A program made the position numbers and the translations under genes. Positions 34,101 through 49,100 of a DNA stretch of 64,000 bases are shown here, piece after piece. Where the stretch lies: positions 2,069,501 to 2,133,500 of the forward strand of contig JAKSXM010000247.1 in NCBI GenBank assembly GCA_022575985.1, read 5' to 3'. Within the stretch, counting starts at the first letter, position 1. Each line of letters begins with the position of its first letter. The notes beneath the pieces were generated by a model, which saw only the letters and a program-made list of their open reading frames with translations, was not told the origin of the DNA and ran no database searches. Source of the DNA: Anagrus nilaparvatae (Eukaryota > Arthropoda > Insecta > Hymenoptera > Mymaridae).

Positions 34101-37100
34101 AAGTTTCTTTAAATCGTGTCACCTCTATCATATTTTTTATAAACTCCAAAGGTGTTCCTCATAAAAGCAATGCTAAATTGTCTATTTTTTTTCTTAATTA
34201 AAAAAAAATTACGTAGGCAAACTTAAATTATTAAATCTGAATAATTTATTCGATATATTGAGCTAACAATTTTTTTTTTTTTTAAGTTTGTTAATACTTT
34301 ATTGACTTTGATATTTTATAACTTTCATTGATTTCTATTATCTCGAAATTTCACACACAGTTGAAACTTCAAAATTAGCATGTAATTCTGCATTTTTTTG
34401 TGTGCTAGGAACGATTTTGAGGCCATAATCGGCTCATCCACCCTTGATTTTGAATTTTTAATAAATTTATATACTTGTCTATTTTGGGGGCATATGATAG
34501 GAGGTGGGGGGGGGGGGGAGAGAGAAATTTGGCAGTAATATCAAAACCTGAGGACTATTGGCGAATTTTGCCTTCGGATACCTTCTTATTACGCTAATAA
34601 ATAAAAAATATGATGCTGATTTTGAATTTTTAAACTGGGTATATTTAAGCCAAATTTTGAGGTATGGAGGGATGCTGGCGCGAAATCTAGGAATGATGGG
34701 CAAACTATGACCTCAAATTCACTTTTACCAGACCACAAAATGCAGAATTAAATGTTGAATTTTAATTATTATGCAGATTAAATTTCTACCTATTTTGGGA
34801 ATATAGGGGGGTGCTGGGGCAAAGTCTGAGGGTGACGGGTTTATTTTTGCCCCGGCTTCGTTTTTTGCATATCAAACAGAACCCATTTTTTGTGGACCTG
34901 TGATTGTAGGGGCTTGCAAAAAAAAATAAACTTAAGCATATTTAATTTATTGCTCGCACTTAAAACAGAATTAAAAAAAAAAATTTAATAAAACCTTGTT
35001 ATTTAAAAAATACAAAAAATATTTTACAATATTTACTGTTCTCTTAAATCAATATTTATTCAAATATTACATGTAATTGTGTTAATGCATTAACATTGTT
35101 AATTTAATTTATAGGCAACAATAAAAAAAAAGTTTAACATTTTTTCAGTTTTAAAGGGTAAGAGATTTAATTGACGCACGTTGTAAAATAAATTTAAAAA
35201 AAATGTTTCCTTCATTATTCTGAAACTCTAATTAAAATTAAAAAATATAAATTAATTAAGAAATATTTTTAACTAGGTGCAAACTAAAATTAATTAAAAT
35301 GAAAAAAGTAAATATAAAATGTGCATGCGAAAAAATTTAACAAATAAAAATTATTTTATTTTAAAGAAAGTATCATTAAGATTTATTAACTTTTTCGTTT
35401 TTGAATCCGTTTTTAACTGATTTTTTTTTTACCCAAAATAGTTCCATGAATGTCTAAATTTTTTTTTTTTTTGAAAAATTGCATACAATTTTCACCTCTA
35501 AATTTTATGGTTAGGTAAAAATAAAATTAAAAATACTTAAGGTATTTTACAGTTCAAATTTTTAATGAAAAGAATTTCATAATATTTAGCAAAAATGATG
35601 TTTATTATTTAGGATCTTCGGTTGGTTATTTACCAAGATATAATGAAAATAAAATAGCACGATTTTAAGAAAAATAACATGTATTTTTAGTGATTCTTAT
35701 GTAGATATTTTTTTTAGATAACAATTGAAAATACTTCTGATGAAAAGTTTTTTTTCTAATTAACAAATTTATTAAAAAAATTTTTATTTAATAAAAAATG
35801 CAAACAAATTTTTTTTACAATTCGTGGTTGGTTTTGAGCTACAATATTTAAAAGGAATTAAGAAAAATAAGAGAAAATAATAATCTTTACCGGAACATAT
35901 GTAATATAAATTGGTTAATTATCATAGTAATATATATTGTAACCATGGAGGCGAGAGTCCGTCCAAACTGTTAGACTGCGATCGAAACCCTTTTATACGG
36001 CGGGCAGGGTACAATACCGTATAATGTTACCAGTCATGGTGGTGGAATCCATCGAGCTGTCGGACCAAAATCGGACATCACTGCGGGAACATCTAGAACC
36101 ATAATGATGGCTGACCAAGTCTACCCAGCCTAACGATAGAGTGACGCAAGCATTCTCTGTAGGCGAAGAACCTCCAGAAGATCGGGTGCCCCCCCCTCAT
36201 GAGGGGGGCAATCTCATGCCTAGTGCAGCACTTCAGGACACCTGGGGCCCCCCTGATTTATGTGATGAATTTTCTGTCCTCCCCTTTCTCCCAGATAAAG
36301 CGGCTCTGTTGGGGGGTGACTTCCCTTTCCGACCCACTCATGGGATCCAAAATTGATAATCCTAAAAAACAAACCACTACTAACAAAAACCCTGATGGGA
36401 CTCCTAAAGAGATAGCTCAGGCAAAAACAACCACTGTTTTAGTAAAAACTCCTTCCAACAAACCCAGGACTCACAATAAGAAACCGGCAACTGGGTCCCA
36501 ATCTGGGACATCAGGTGAAAGTAACTCAAAACTAGCCGATATCTTTAACAGGAAATTGGCAACCCATACTAGGACTCTAGAAGAGAAACCATATGGGAGT
36601 AATCAGAAGGCTGCAAATGGAAGACCTCCGGGTGGAACAAGCGCTACTAAAAGATCCGGGGCCCAAAAGAAAAAGGCAAAGTTAGCTAAAATTCTTCCAG
36701 ATCTGCGGGACTCAAGAGAGGTAGAAATAGAGAACATACTTCTCCTAATTTTAAGAACCGTAAGAAAAGGGATACATGATCACTGAAGGCGAAGGGGACC
36801 TATAAGCAGGCTTTCGAGAATGGCTACCTGAAGGTAAAATGTCAGGCGGACAAGGACAAGGACAAAAAGTGGATCAAAGATAGAATAGCTGATTGAAAGC
36901 CGTGGAAGGGAGCAGAGTTATTTGTTGCTGATATAAATACTCTCTCCAAACACGCTAAAGTCGCTATCTATGCGAAAGGTAACATGAATGGACCGGACAC
37001 TTTTAGAATTCTGGCCCAATACAACGGGACATTAAATACAGATGTCTGGCACATTAGAGTTCAAGCCTAAGCAAATTCCACCGGGGCCAAATTTGTTAGG

Positions 37101-40100
37101 GCTGGGTGTGCCATTCTCCATATGAAAAAGAAGCCCTTGCCAGAGGAGACTAACGTCAATACAGCTTTGAACTCAGATGGGACGACAATAGTGGAGATGA
37201 TGTCCGAAATGGAGACCACCGACACTATTAAGGGAAATGGACTAATGCGGTGCTTTTGGACAGTCTGAAGGCACTGGTAGAAGACGAGAACCTCGGAGAT
37301 TCGGGACTGATTTTTGGATGCTGTGGGGGAGTCGGACTAGCGACGGTAGAGGCCGCGACCTTCAGGAGTTCTTAGTAAATATAAGATTAGATGTTGTTGT
37401 AAACAGGGACCTTACCTACCTTTTTAAACAGTAGTCACGGACCAGGGTACTCTAGGAATCCTAGAAATACTGACTAGGACGGGTACGTGAACTCCCTGAG
37501 GGAATCGATTAAATAATTTTCAAGAAGGTATGAGACTCCTGAGAAAATTGAACTCGCATCGGAAGCTATCGAGAAGACAGTCATGGATTCATATGAGGCC
37601 AACTGTCACTTGAAGCTCAAATGTCAAAAAAGAGGTGACGTCTGGTTTAATAAGGAACTTGATGATCAGAAACAGAAGGTTAGGACTATTAAATAGAAGA
37701 AGCAAAGAAACTCCTCCTTAAGGGTATCTTAAGAGCCTAACCTCATTTAAGAACAAAATTAGGAAAGCTAGATTGTCGAGTTGGGGGGACTTCTGCGGAG
37801 AAGTCGGGACTTCCCCGGAACCACCAGGCTACTCAGAGTACTGTCCAATGGCGGGACATTGGCTTTAGGCTGGATAAAGGGTCTGAATGGAAGCTTTCCT
37901 GATAAATATATGGAAAATCTCAGGCTCATGATGGCAACGCACTTTTTCGACTTTGTTCAAGAGCTAACTCCTGAAGCTCCTGAGAGCAGAAGGAGAATAA
38001 ACAGAGCAGACTGGAAAACAGCCCACGAAATAATCAATGCGTATAAGATTGTCTGGGTGATAAAATCTTTTGCACCCTACAAGCCCACTGGACTTGATGG
38101 CGTCTATTCCGTGTTGCTGCAAAAAGGTCTTCCTCACTTAGTGGTTACACTATATAGAGCGTGCCTGGCAATCGGTTATGTGCCAATTAGTTGAAGCACG
38201 TCTAGAGTAGCCTTCATTCTGAAAGGCGGAAAAGTAGGGCACTCTGTATCGAAGGACTACAGACCGATCACACTCATGTCATTTCTGCTGAAAGCTCTTA
38301 TAAAATAGTCAACAGGAAAATGGACAAAGTACTGACAGGGTTTCCCCTCACAGTAAGCCAACATGTTTATCAAAGGGCGAAATCTACTGAAATTGCTCTA
38401 CATGGAGTGGTTAGTTACATCGAAGCTGGTATGTAAACATGCGGGGCGGTAATGGCCACTCTCATTGATATTGTAGGGGCATTTAGCAATACTCCCCACG
38501 ACGCCATCGACTGTGGCCCAAGGGAGCATGGAATTAATGATACAATAAGACTGTGGTTGGGAGAATATCTTAATCACAGGTACGTTGTTTCGAACCAAGG
38601 CTTCTCAAAGTTGTCGGAAAAAGTAACGTGAGGCTTCGGAGTATTATCTCCGAAACTGTGATGCCTGGCGATTAACAAACTCCTCACCACTCTCGAAAAA
38701 GCAGGTATCAAGGTGTTAAATCGCAGATGGGTTAAAAAAAGATATTTAGTATAAGTAAATAGTAAAAGTCCGAAAATTAGATGTTGTACTTGTGTATATA
38801 GAATTGTCGCACTTGTGGCAAAAACAAATGTAGACCTTTTTTCTATTTGCTTTCAGAAAACATCAACAAAACTGAGATCTGATTGAAATAGGTAATTCAA
38901 ATTCTGTATTATTAAAATTATTTTATTTTGTACTCCACATGAAACAAATTATGATTTTTATCTAAAATTACGAGGTTAAGTTTTTAATCCTGTTTATATC
39001 AAGACAAATTTTCAAGTGATAAAAGTATACGAATGAATAAAAAAGTAATATTGAACTAGGTGATATTTTTTTATAGTTAAAATTATTCGTTCCTTCAACT
39101 ACACTTTTAAAAATACCTAATGGTAAAAATACGATCTGTCTTTACGATAGTTTGTTATTTATACCGTAGGGTATTTTTAACAGTGTGCATATATCTAATT
39201 AGATAAATAACTCTCGTTCTGACCTCGGTCCCGACACTATATTCCATATTAACCGACATTTTCTAAAGTAAATAAAAATCACTTTAATGATACCTCCTTC
39301 TAAAATAATAATAGTTAAAAATAAGAATTTTGAAAAAAGTGTCTTTTTAAATTATATAACTAAAAATAAAAATTGTCTGTAGATAAAAAATTTTCGTACT
39401 GATGAAGCTTGGTCACACTTAAGAAAGCTGAAATAACCCTTTTTTGCATAAATTTCGCGTTTTTTGAATTTTCAATTTTTTAATTTTTTAAAAATTTAAA
39501 TTTTTTTAATTTTTTTTTTTACATTTTTTCATTTTTTCTAATTTTTTTAAAATCAAGTTATCAATAAAAAAGTCATTTTGAGGAGTATCAAACTACTGGG
39601 TACGTTAATTCAAAGAGATATAGATTATATCCACGTATCACAACAGTGAGTTAATGATTATAAATCGAAAAGATTTATTATTGTCCAACAAGGTCGAAAA
39701 AACAAAATTTAATAATATTTAAAATTGGACGTAAAAAATATTAATTAAAAAATTTTATGTTTACTTTGTATACCTGATTTTCTTCATTATAATTTCTATT
39801 CATGAATAATAAGCAAATAAATAAATTTTGAGAGTAATAATTATATTTCTAAATATAAATTTTATAAAAAGCTAATTTTTCGTATTTTTTATTTCTATAA
39901 ATAAAATGAAAGATTTGAAAGGTGGTAATATAAAATTTGTAAAAATCTGAAAATACAAAACCGATATTAATTGTAAAATACTTTTTTATATACATGAGTA
40001 TTACTCAGATAAAACTTATAAAACTCAAAATTTTAAATTTAATTAATTTAAATTTATTTTTATTAATTTGTTTATGCAGGTAACCTAAATTTTAAAAAAT

Positions 40101-43100
40101 TATAAAATTTCTAAATTTAATAATAATAATAATAATATGTAAAAAGAAATTTATTAATTAATAATAAATAAAAATATAAATGAAAAATATAAAAAAGAAC
40201 TAACCATTATTCCTTCTTGTATGAATTTCTTGATCTTCTGATACTGTCTCAAGTAATGGAATTGTATTGTCTGGACTATAAGGCGAATTTATTGGCATTG
40301 CACTAATATCAGACATACCAGCACCATCGAGACCTGCACTATGACAACTTCTTGGTAAACTTGAATAACCTAAGTTATAAATTTTATTTTATTAGTCAAG
40401 TAACTTTTAAATTTATCTTTTAAAATTTGATTTTTATTTTATTCAGATTGTAAATTTTTTAAATTAAGTATTTAAATTATTATTTTCCAACCCATTAGAG
40501 AGGTTTTGTACCTATCTATAACTTTACTGAAAGACGCACTATTCCTTTGAAAAAGTTTCAAACACTCGATTAAGCGAGTGAGTTCCTGATTTCAAATGAA
40601 GTTGTATTGAAAATCGGATGTTGGTAGTGAGTATACATTAATGTTTTAAATCTACCCTCGGATGAAAGTATGCCATTAGGGAAATCAATAGGCTTTTTTC
40701 AATGAAGGGGAGATATACAAAATATTTGGAAAAGAAAGTTTGCGTCAGTGTTATAACCAGTTCCCCTCCCCCAAAAAGATAATTTTTTGAATTACTCTGA
40801 TTCAAAAATTGATAGGACGATGGATAGGACTGAGACCCGAAATTTTTATTTTATTCTCTACTCGAGCTGTTTGCTTGAATAGTAATTTAAGTGGTTATAC
40901 TAACGTATTTCAGAGAGATCTTGACTAGGCGTACTGGGTGTTGCTGGTACACTACTAGCTTTTCTTCTTAAACTTGTTGAATGACATCTTTGGATTGGTG
41001 GTTCTTCTTTACGTAATGGACCGGACTCTTCTAATACTTCTCTTTCTGTTCTACCTGTGTATTTAAATTTTGTGCCCCACGAGAATATTGAACCTCCACT
41101 CATCACTGGTGCATCTGCAGCCCTTGGCAACCTAAATTTTATACAAATTTTTAAATTAAAATTTTTTTAACTCATGTGCAATAATATAAAATTTTGCATA
41201 ATTTGTCATCTAAAACTTCTGTCCTAGATTCTATATAAAAGTATATCAAAAAAAATTTCGAATTCCCAAAAATAAAAAATAATTTATTTTTGCCATCAAT
41301 GAATAATAATTTATGTATAAGTCAGATACAGATATTATGAGTGATAATGAAATTAATAATATGGACTTTGAATGTATACCTTTGAGGTTATTATAATTTG
41401 AAAAATTATTTAGAATAAATTTACATAAATATTAAAATGACTTATATATTTATTTGTTATTTAAGTTATGACTTCCTAAATTGATATTAATTTCAAGTAA
41501 TCCATATTTCAACTGACCTCAATTTTTATCCCCTATTTATTATTATTATTATTATATTCAAGTGTATTAATAAAAATCCAAAATATCAAAAGATTTTACA
41601 ATATTGTAGAAATAAAAATAAAAAGATTTAATTATTTTATAATTTTCACAAATTAAAGTAACAATTATTGGCAAAAGTTCTATTTTGAAAAACCTAAACA
41701 TTTTATGAATCTAAATTATAAAAATAAGTCTTTTTGAAAAAAGTGTAGGTATGCTTAAAATATTTTTATCTATATAAATTTTTAAATTTAATATACTTAA
41801 ATGCCTATCATTATTTTTACTTATGTCATCAATTTTGACATTCAGAACTTTCCCACTACTTTAGTATATAACCACATGTTGAGTACAGACCAGCAACTCA
41901 TCGGTCTGCACATACGTGGAATATACGGGATTCGCGGATATGCATTGATTTTTGAACGTAACATACATTATTAAAAAATTATTATACTCAGCTGAAGAGT
42001 TAATATATTTATTTTTAGTCAATTTTACTAAAATTTTGTTTTATTTATTTCTTTTTAAATATTTTCATAATTTTTAAAACAATTATGCTTACGTGAAAAA
42101 TAACATTTGTTCAATGGCGCATCTCCAAACGTGACGACAGTTTGATCCAGTAGGACATTTAAATCCAACTGTGTGTTTTTTCTGCAATGAAAAGTTTGTC
42201 ATTATACCCTTATATGATAAATTAATTAATTAAGCAATTTTTCACAAATTTTTTTGGTTAAATACTATTCGTTACCATTAAAAATAACGGAATCCAAATT
42301 TTTTGTCAGAATTTTAAATTGGTCAACTAAATTGGCGGGAAATTCGAAATTTGTAAAAAGAACTTTTAAAAGCTGCTATTTTTTATCTACAGCTCTCAAA
42401 AAGCAATGTCCCATCGAAAATTTTTATTCACCAAAAAATATACAGTTCAAGGAAAAATCTAAGCCAGGTTAGAAGATTTTTAACCAATAGGCATTTGGGA
42501 AATTGTCTTTTGAAAAAAACAGCCAATCTTAGCGATTTCTCGCGCATGCGCTGCTCAAAAAAAAATTTTTTGACCATGGGATCAGAAATTTCCTATTTGG
42601 ATCTAAGAGGAAAAAATTTTTCATGTTAATGAGAGATTTTAACAGAAAAAATAAGAAAAATTATCCCTTATTTTTCTTACTTTTTTATAAAAGTCCAAAA
42701 CACAAAAATGGCTGCCAAAAATCGAGATTTTGCTTTGGGAGGCTAAAAGTTAGGCCGGTGATTTATTTTTGATAGTAATTTCAGAAAAAAATACTTTGGG
42801 GCAGTTTTGAATACACACTTCATTTAAATCTACCCATAATTAATATGCAAGAATTATTTAAATTCCTATTATTAGTATATTTAAAATTTTTAAGATTAAA
42901 CCAAATGAAAAGGAAATATTCTTTTTGAATAAGTTAAATAAGTATATAATTTTATGACTTATTGAATTTCAGTTAAAAATTTCTATAAAATTATAGATTT
43001 AAAATTTCCGATAGGTACTAAAAGTGTATCGAAGATTATATTTAAAGACTAAATTTTTAAAATTTGTCACGTACAACTCTTAAAGGTCAAGTAAAATTGA

Positions 43101-46100
43101 ATTGGTATTTCGTAAAAGTTTGTTCGTTAACTTTCATGGCAACTATTAATTTTTTTCTGAAATTCTAGTAAATAAAATATGCTCTGTAAAAAAATCCTGT
43201 GCAAGCTAATACCAATTCAATGAAGGCTGTCTAAACTCTGAATATATGTTGTAAAAGAGTTGAAGCATGGTTTCATTGCAGTAATATTATACGTAAGTAC
43301 GTTCGACTCTTTTTCCTTGTCCTACTAGGGTATAAAATGCTTCGCGAAAATGCTTCACGATAAGTTTAACTTATGCAACTTTACGGAAAAAAAGTCTGCT
43401 CGCCACAACTAGAATTCCGAATTTTTTTTTTCGTGTCCACTTTACTAAAAGAAAAATATTAATTCTATTCAAGGCTTTTTTGAACAATTTAAAAAACTGC
43501 TATGGTCATTATTCCTTAAAAAAAAATTACTTTGGATAAAATGCTTATCAATTTACTTAATTAAAATTTGCTTACCTTCGTTCTTAAATCCTTTAAATTG
43601 AATGGTACATGAAAAAAGAAAATAAAAATAAATTATTTTTTATATTTTTTGTATTTAATTAAATAAAAAGTTTTAGCTAATTAATTAACGTTCGTTTTAA
43701 CTTATTCATATTTATTTTCATAAAATATTATGAAAGATTAATTAATAAAATCATTTAGAATAAATAAATAATATTATTTTTTTTATTTTTAAAACTTAAA
43801 TCAATATTTTTTTCTAGTAAGAAAATTAAAATGAATTAAAACGTTATGAACTTGTTACAAACTAATAATTTTAAACAATAAAAATTTGCTAATAAATAAA
43901 GACATTTTTTTAAACTCATTTTATTTCTATTACTTTTAAAACAAAATCTTATGAGATTTTAAATAAAATACTTAATTATTTTTTGCAAATGATTTAAAAG
44001 TATAGATGCATTATATTTAAAAAATTTTTTTTATAGTAAAAAACAATTTCCTTCAAATTACTTTTTTAAAATGATATATTGAAAAAAAATGAATTTTCCC
44101 GTTTGCCGCAAGCGAATTCTTTGCACCATATGTTTAAACGACAAGGTAAACTATTGAAAATGACTTGAAATGTAAAGAAAATCAAAAAAAAAATTCTGTT
44201 CATTTAAAATATGTGTACAGTGGTATCATGAGCCAAAAAAAATCTTAAAAAGATAGAAAAAAATTTTTTTTACGGAATATTTCCGCCTGCGGCAAGTGGA
44301 TTTTTTTCAGTGTACAATTTCTCAAAATTATTGTATAATATTCGGTTTATACAGAAAATAATTTATTCGCTTCTTCTATGTAAACTAATATTTATGCAAT
44401 GCTTTGTGTGAAGAAATCTTGGAAATAAATTAGGTTGCAAGAAAATTAGTTTACTCATAAAGAAAGCGCACGTCTGTAAATTTAAGATAAGAATGGATTT
44501 TTTTAAACTTATAAAACTTTAAATAATGGTAAAGATGAAATTGAAAAAGGTAGGATGGACTTAAATAATTAAATTTTTTATCTCTAAAAGTTCAAAACTA
44601 CATTCAAGTAATTTAGAGTATAAATTTTTAATGAAAAGATTCGATTCTTCAGGTCAAGCTGATATTTTCAAGTTAAATACATAATTTTTTAAAAGGTAGT
44701 CTTGCCTTATCTCAGCAATATAGTGGTATAGAAACCACCCCTAGTTTGGTTCCTCATTTTATAAATGTGACAACTTTAACCTACTCCCTGGTGAAAGGGC
44801 ACATCTCCCTTTACATATTATCTGAGTTCAAAACGTGTAAAATTTTCCTATGAATTCAAATTAGACTAAAAATCGTAAGCGAACTTTTTTCAAAAAAAAA
44901 AAAAAATTCCCTAAGTCCAAATTTACCATCCTTGACCCCCGCTCGGTTTTGCTTAATATACGTGCGATTTGAGACATTCTTTTCTGGATATGGGCTCGTA
45001 ATGTACTATAAACAATGAAAATTATATTCAACTCCAATGACCAATTTTGGCCAACGTAAATTAATTAATCTTATTTTTTTAAATAATGGAGAGTGATAAA
45101 GTTACTAACGATTTTAAATTTACTTTTACTTATAAGTTAATTAAAACTACACCAATTTTCTGATTTTATAAATAATTATACTCTGACTTTTATAAATCAA
45201 TACTTATAAAAACGTACAAAAATTTGCAATATTAAAACATTGCAGAGAATAAAGTATGGAAAGTTTCAGGTATTTATGTTCCTGATACTATAGTTTTTGA
45301 AACTTGAAAATTTTTATAAAACTTTGTATATTTCTTTTCTAGAACTGCAAATATAAAATGCATTTTAGAGCAAGAAATAAATAATCTAAAAGCTTGAATA
45401 AAAAAACAGAGTTCGTATACATCGAGAAAACTTTTTTATTTATTGATAGGGCAAACTATTTTTTTCTAATTTTATATACTGTTTATAACAATTGAATTTT
45501 ACATCAAGTGTTGTTTGGAAGACAATCCAAAAATAATAATCTTTTAGCATTACAGCAGACTCGTTAATGATGGATATTGGAGATATTTTTTTATCCTTAA
45601 CTCTACTTGATTTTGCAAATGTGGTAGAGTCTCTTTGCAAGTGCTGGCAGTGTCAAAAAACAAATAAATCCGACAGTAATTCAAAAAGGTTTTTATGTTA
45701 GATTAAATTCAACGCAGTTTTGCTTAAAAATCTAATCAGTGTTGCCTGATTTGATTTTCGCTTGTAGCTAACAAATTTTTTTTTAATGCTCAAACGATTA
45801 TCAATGAGCTTAAACGTAAATAAAATTGGCAAAATTTTTTTTTTTAATTTTCTTTACGTTTCAAGCCATTTGCAATCTTATGAGCAAAAAAAAAATTCCC
45901 CTAGCAACAATAATTTTTTTTCTCAGTGTAAATTAAAATTAAATGTATAATTTAATTAAAATAACTTCATTGTTATAGTAACACAAAGTATATGGATAAA
46001 ATATAAGCTTATTAATATTCAGTTATAGCTTAACTAAAGCAAGGTCAGGGTATTTCATATCATGTTATTAGCCCATTTAATTTTCTTTTATTAAAAAACT

Positions 46101-49100
46101 TTTTATTTATAAAATTTCTATATTTTACAAATGCGTATATATAGAACATACAATAATTTATACATTCACATAAGCTTCTATTTATAAGCGTACTTTTTAT
46201 ATTAATTGATATTGACATTAGACTTATGTACATATTTCTGAAGGTTATGTTCATGAAATTTATAAGTTTGAATAGAATGTTTTTTATAACACGCGGTTAA
46301 TTTGTACTTGAAATTTTAAGAAAAGTGCAGATGCTTAAGATATTCTATTTTAACATGGATAGTGGGAATTTACATGGTAATATGTAAAAATATATTTTGC
46401 GAGGCCCAATTAATTAGGAGAAGGAGAAAAGGGTTTAAATTGAACGTATTTATAGAAAGATATACATATTTAGAATTTTAAAAAATTACGAAACATTTTT
46501 GAGTACTAGTTTAATAAAATATACATGGCATTATATTTCAAACTATCATAAATCAATGTATTCCATGATTTTTAATTCTGTAAACTCTGCACATACCCGT
46601 TGTAATTTATTTTTTAAGCGATTATTTTTTTATTAAACGTAGCTAACACTAGCTCAGAAATTCTGGAAATTTTTAAATTATATTCGTTTATTTAAAAGAA
46701 TTTTGTATCTTACTTAAATTATCAAGAAAATTAGCTTAACCTTGTAGTAAATTTAAACCAATAAAATTATAATTTATAAATATTTACACAAACTAAAAAA
46801 ATATTTTACAACCTATTATAATAAACTTTATTCGGAAGATGCCAAATAATTTTACTGCTAATGAATAATAATGATCAAGAAACTTTTTTTTTAAAGCCTA
46901 ATAATACTTTTTTAATGGTTTTTATATTTTTAAATAAAAAATCAATCGAATTTATATATTATAGAATAGAAGGATGGTTCAAAAAAAATGTTGTGGTAAC
47001 TATACAGTAATATACTTATTAACTAAAAAAAGTAAAGGAAATGAAAATAAAAATATTTAAATTTGACCTCTATGTTAGCTAATTTATTTTTCTAAACAGC
47101 TTATATTATTGGTAGGAGTACTTATAAGTAATCTAGTGACCAAAAATACCAGTAATTTTTAAAAAAATCCTTAAATCGAATCCCAGACTAATAATCGTGA
47201 ATTTATTTACTAATTTTTGCATTTTTAAAATTAAAATATAAAAAATGAATGTCTTGAGAATAGAAAAAAGCTTACCTCATTTATTGTGAGATGAACAATA
47301 AACATTTTGCCCTCATAATTAATTTTTTGCACTTCCGGCCAGCGAAAGTGATTTGTTTTTCTAGAGCCATGAAATGTTAAAATTCCATGGTGATTAATAC
47401 CTAAGTATAACGGTGTACCTTTGTGATCCTGAAACAAATTTAATAAACAAGAAAATTTTAATATAAAATTATTCTTTTAGCAATATCAATACGTAATTTC
47501 TAATTCTCTTTGTGTATTACAATTTATATAGTAAGTAGTAGTAGCTTTTATTAAACCCATAATGGTTATTTGACAATATTTTACATAAACTTTCGATACA
47601 TATCCTTTCACAAATTTTAAAAATAAATAAAATTTGTTCAATTGCTTCATTATATTATCATAAAATACAATGGGAACAACAGTTAAAATTTGTAATATGC
47701 ATTAATAAATGAAATTTTGCTTATTTAACTTCAAGGTATGACAAATAATATAAAATTGGACTTCAAAATAAAAATATATAAGAATGGCAACAATAATAAA
47801 GCTCGACGTTTCCATTTTTCATACAAGAATGAACAAAATGAACTTTCAAAGATGTTTGATAGTATTGATCGTTGTTTAGAAAATAATATAAATGAAAGCA
47901 TGCTTTGCTGGGTAGTTTTCGAATTTTATAAATATTCCTAAAATTAAAAATTTATTAAATAATAAATACTGATTGTGAGATTAAAAAATGCATTAGATTA
48001 ATTTTATAGATTTCAATTTTCAAAGAAACGGAGTAGATTTTAACTATTGAAAGATCATTTTTTTTTGTTTTTAAAATTTTTTATACCAAGAATAGTGATT
48101 GTTAAACAAAGCTTAGCACCTCAACATAATCATGTCTGCTAGGTATTTCTTAGTGCAGCTGGCGTAATTATAACTTATAGACATAATTACGCCAGCTACA
48201 CGAAGAAATGTTCAGCAGACATGATTATCATAAAATATGATTATGTGCTGGTGTAGAGAGGGCCTCACGTATTTTTTAAAAAATTTTAATTAAATTTTCA
48301 GGGTTATGCAGCGTGAGCATCTATTTAGCACTCAATAAGCTCACGAATAAAATTCGCCTTATAATGGCGGAAACTTTACAATAAAGTAAAGAAGATTAAA
48401 AGTTGTAACAATTTTTACTAACATATGCTTTGATAAATTTACAATCAAAGATAAAATAATCATAAAACAGAAGCTCAGTAAACTAAGAAAGCATGTAAAA
48501 ATCTCCTTATTTCTTATACTTTTTGAATAAAAGAAATAATAATTTATCATTTTGAAATATCAGGAAACTCTAAAACAATAAATAAACTGTAAATCAATTA
48601 AATTTTTGATATTAATTCAACTATACATTAATAAAACTCATCGAGTATTTAAACTTATAATATTACTTTAACCATTTTAACTTTCAATTAAAATATAATT
48701 TTATTTAAAAAGTTGCATAATATTTACATTACAGTCACGTGGTATTTGTATAATTCCTTTGATTTTTATCTTTGACAAAAGTTATTATTAAATATATTTC
48801 GCAATATTATTTAGTATCAAAACTATTGGTATAGTAAAAGGAAATAAAAATGAAATTATTTTATTTATTGTTTTTAACATTTTATTTAACAATTTTACTT
48901 ACATTTTCAATGGCTGAAGCAAGTAAGATTTTTTTCTTATTTTAATTATTTATGTTGATTTTCGTTCAAATCAATTTTTATTCAATTAAAATTCAGCTTT
49001 TAAGCCATAAAGTTATTTATTTATTGCAAAATACCATTATAAAACTTTTCCATAAGCTTCACAAAAACTCATTGTTTTTGTACTTTTGATAATTTTATTT

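Larger units (their letters stand above)
35938..38740 (+). pseudogene. broken non-LTR retrotransposon (R1/LOA-like), 3' part missing
   Basis: A block much richer in G+C than its surroundings reads, in order: a 5' leader; an ORF1 N-terminal part (36199-36786); a DUF4780-like segment (about 36890-37070, PWKGAELFVADINTLSKHAK and NGPDTFRILAQYNG); a remnant of the pre-RT region; and RT motifs (37781-38194, then to 38740). RT text includes FAPYKPTGLDGVY, SRVAFILKGGK, KDYRPITLMSFLLK and IDIVGAFSNTPHDAI. Several in-frame stops and frameshifts make it dead. It stops shortly after the palm region, so the catalytic YxDD box and RNase H/3' UTR are absent. That is the reverse of the usual 5' truncation. 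It lies antisense to FRMD. Confidence 0.8.
28991..40204 (-). other. FRMD-like intron h-i (11.2 kb)
   Basis: The largest visible intron. It holds two large foldbacks, a G+C-richer unassigned block (31610-32000) and a broken LINE (35938-38740), listed separately. The remaining parts (29000-29590, 30350-31600, 32000-33360, 34920-35930, 38750-40200) are A/T-rich with no supported gene. Confidence 0.6.
42182..47275 (-). other. FRMD-like intron e-f (5.1 kb)
   Basis: It contains a dispersed repeat copy at 42290-42800, two miniature elements near 44076-44314 and 45770-45930, and an inverted copy of the ACTCGTAATATA family near 44935-45015. The rest (42800-44070, 45020-45770, 45930-47270) shows only A/T-rich sequence and chance frames. 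Confidence 0.6.

Noticed and set aside
39395..39440. Hammerhead-ribozyme-like CTGATGA...GAAA segment
   Set aside because: A 5-bp stem between CTGATGA and GAAA can be drawn, but the usual G-C closing pair and the cleavage-site stem are not evident.
45440..45640. 66-codon minus-strand frame
   Set aside because: No motif, and it sits in an intron between repeat relics. No promoter or splice evidence.
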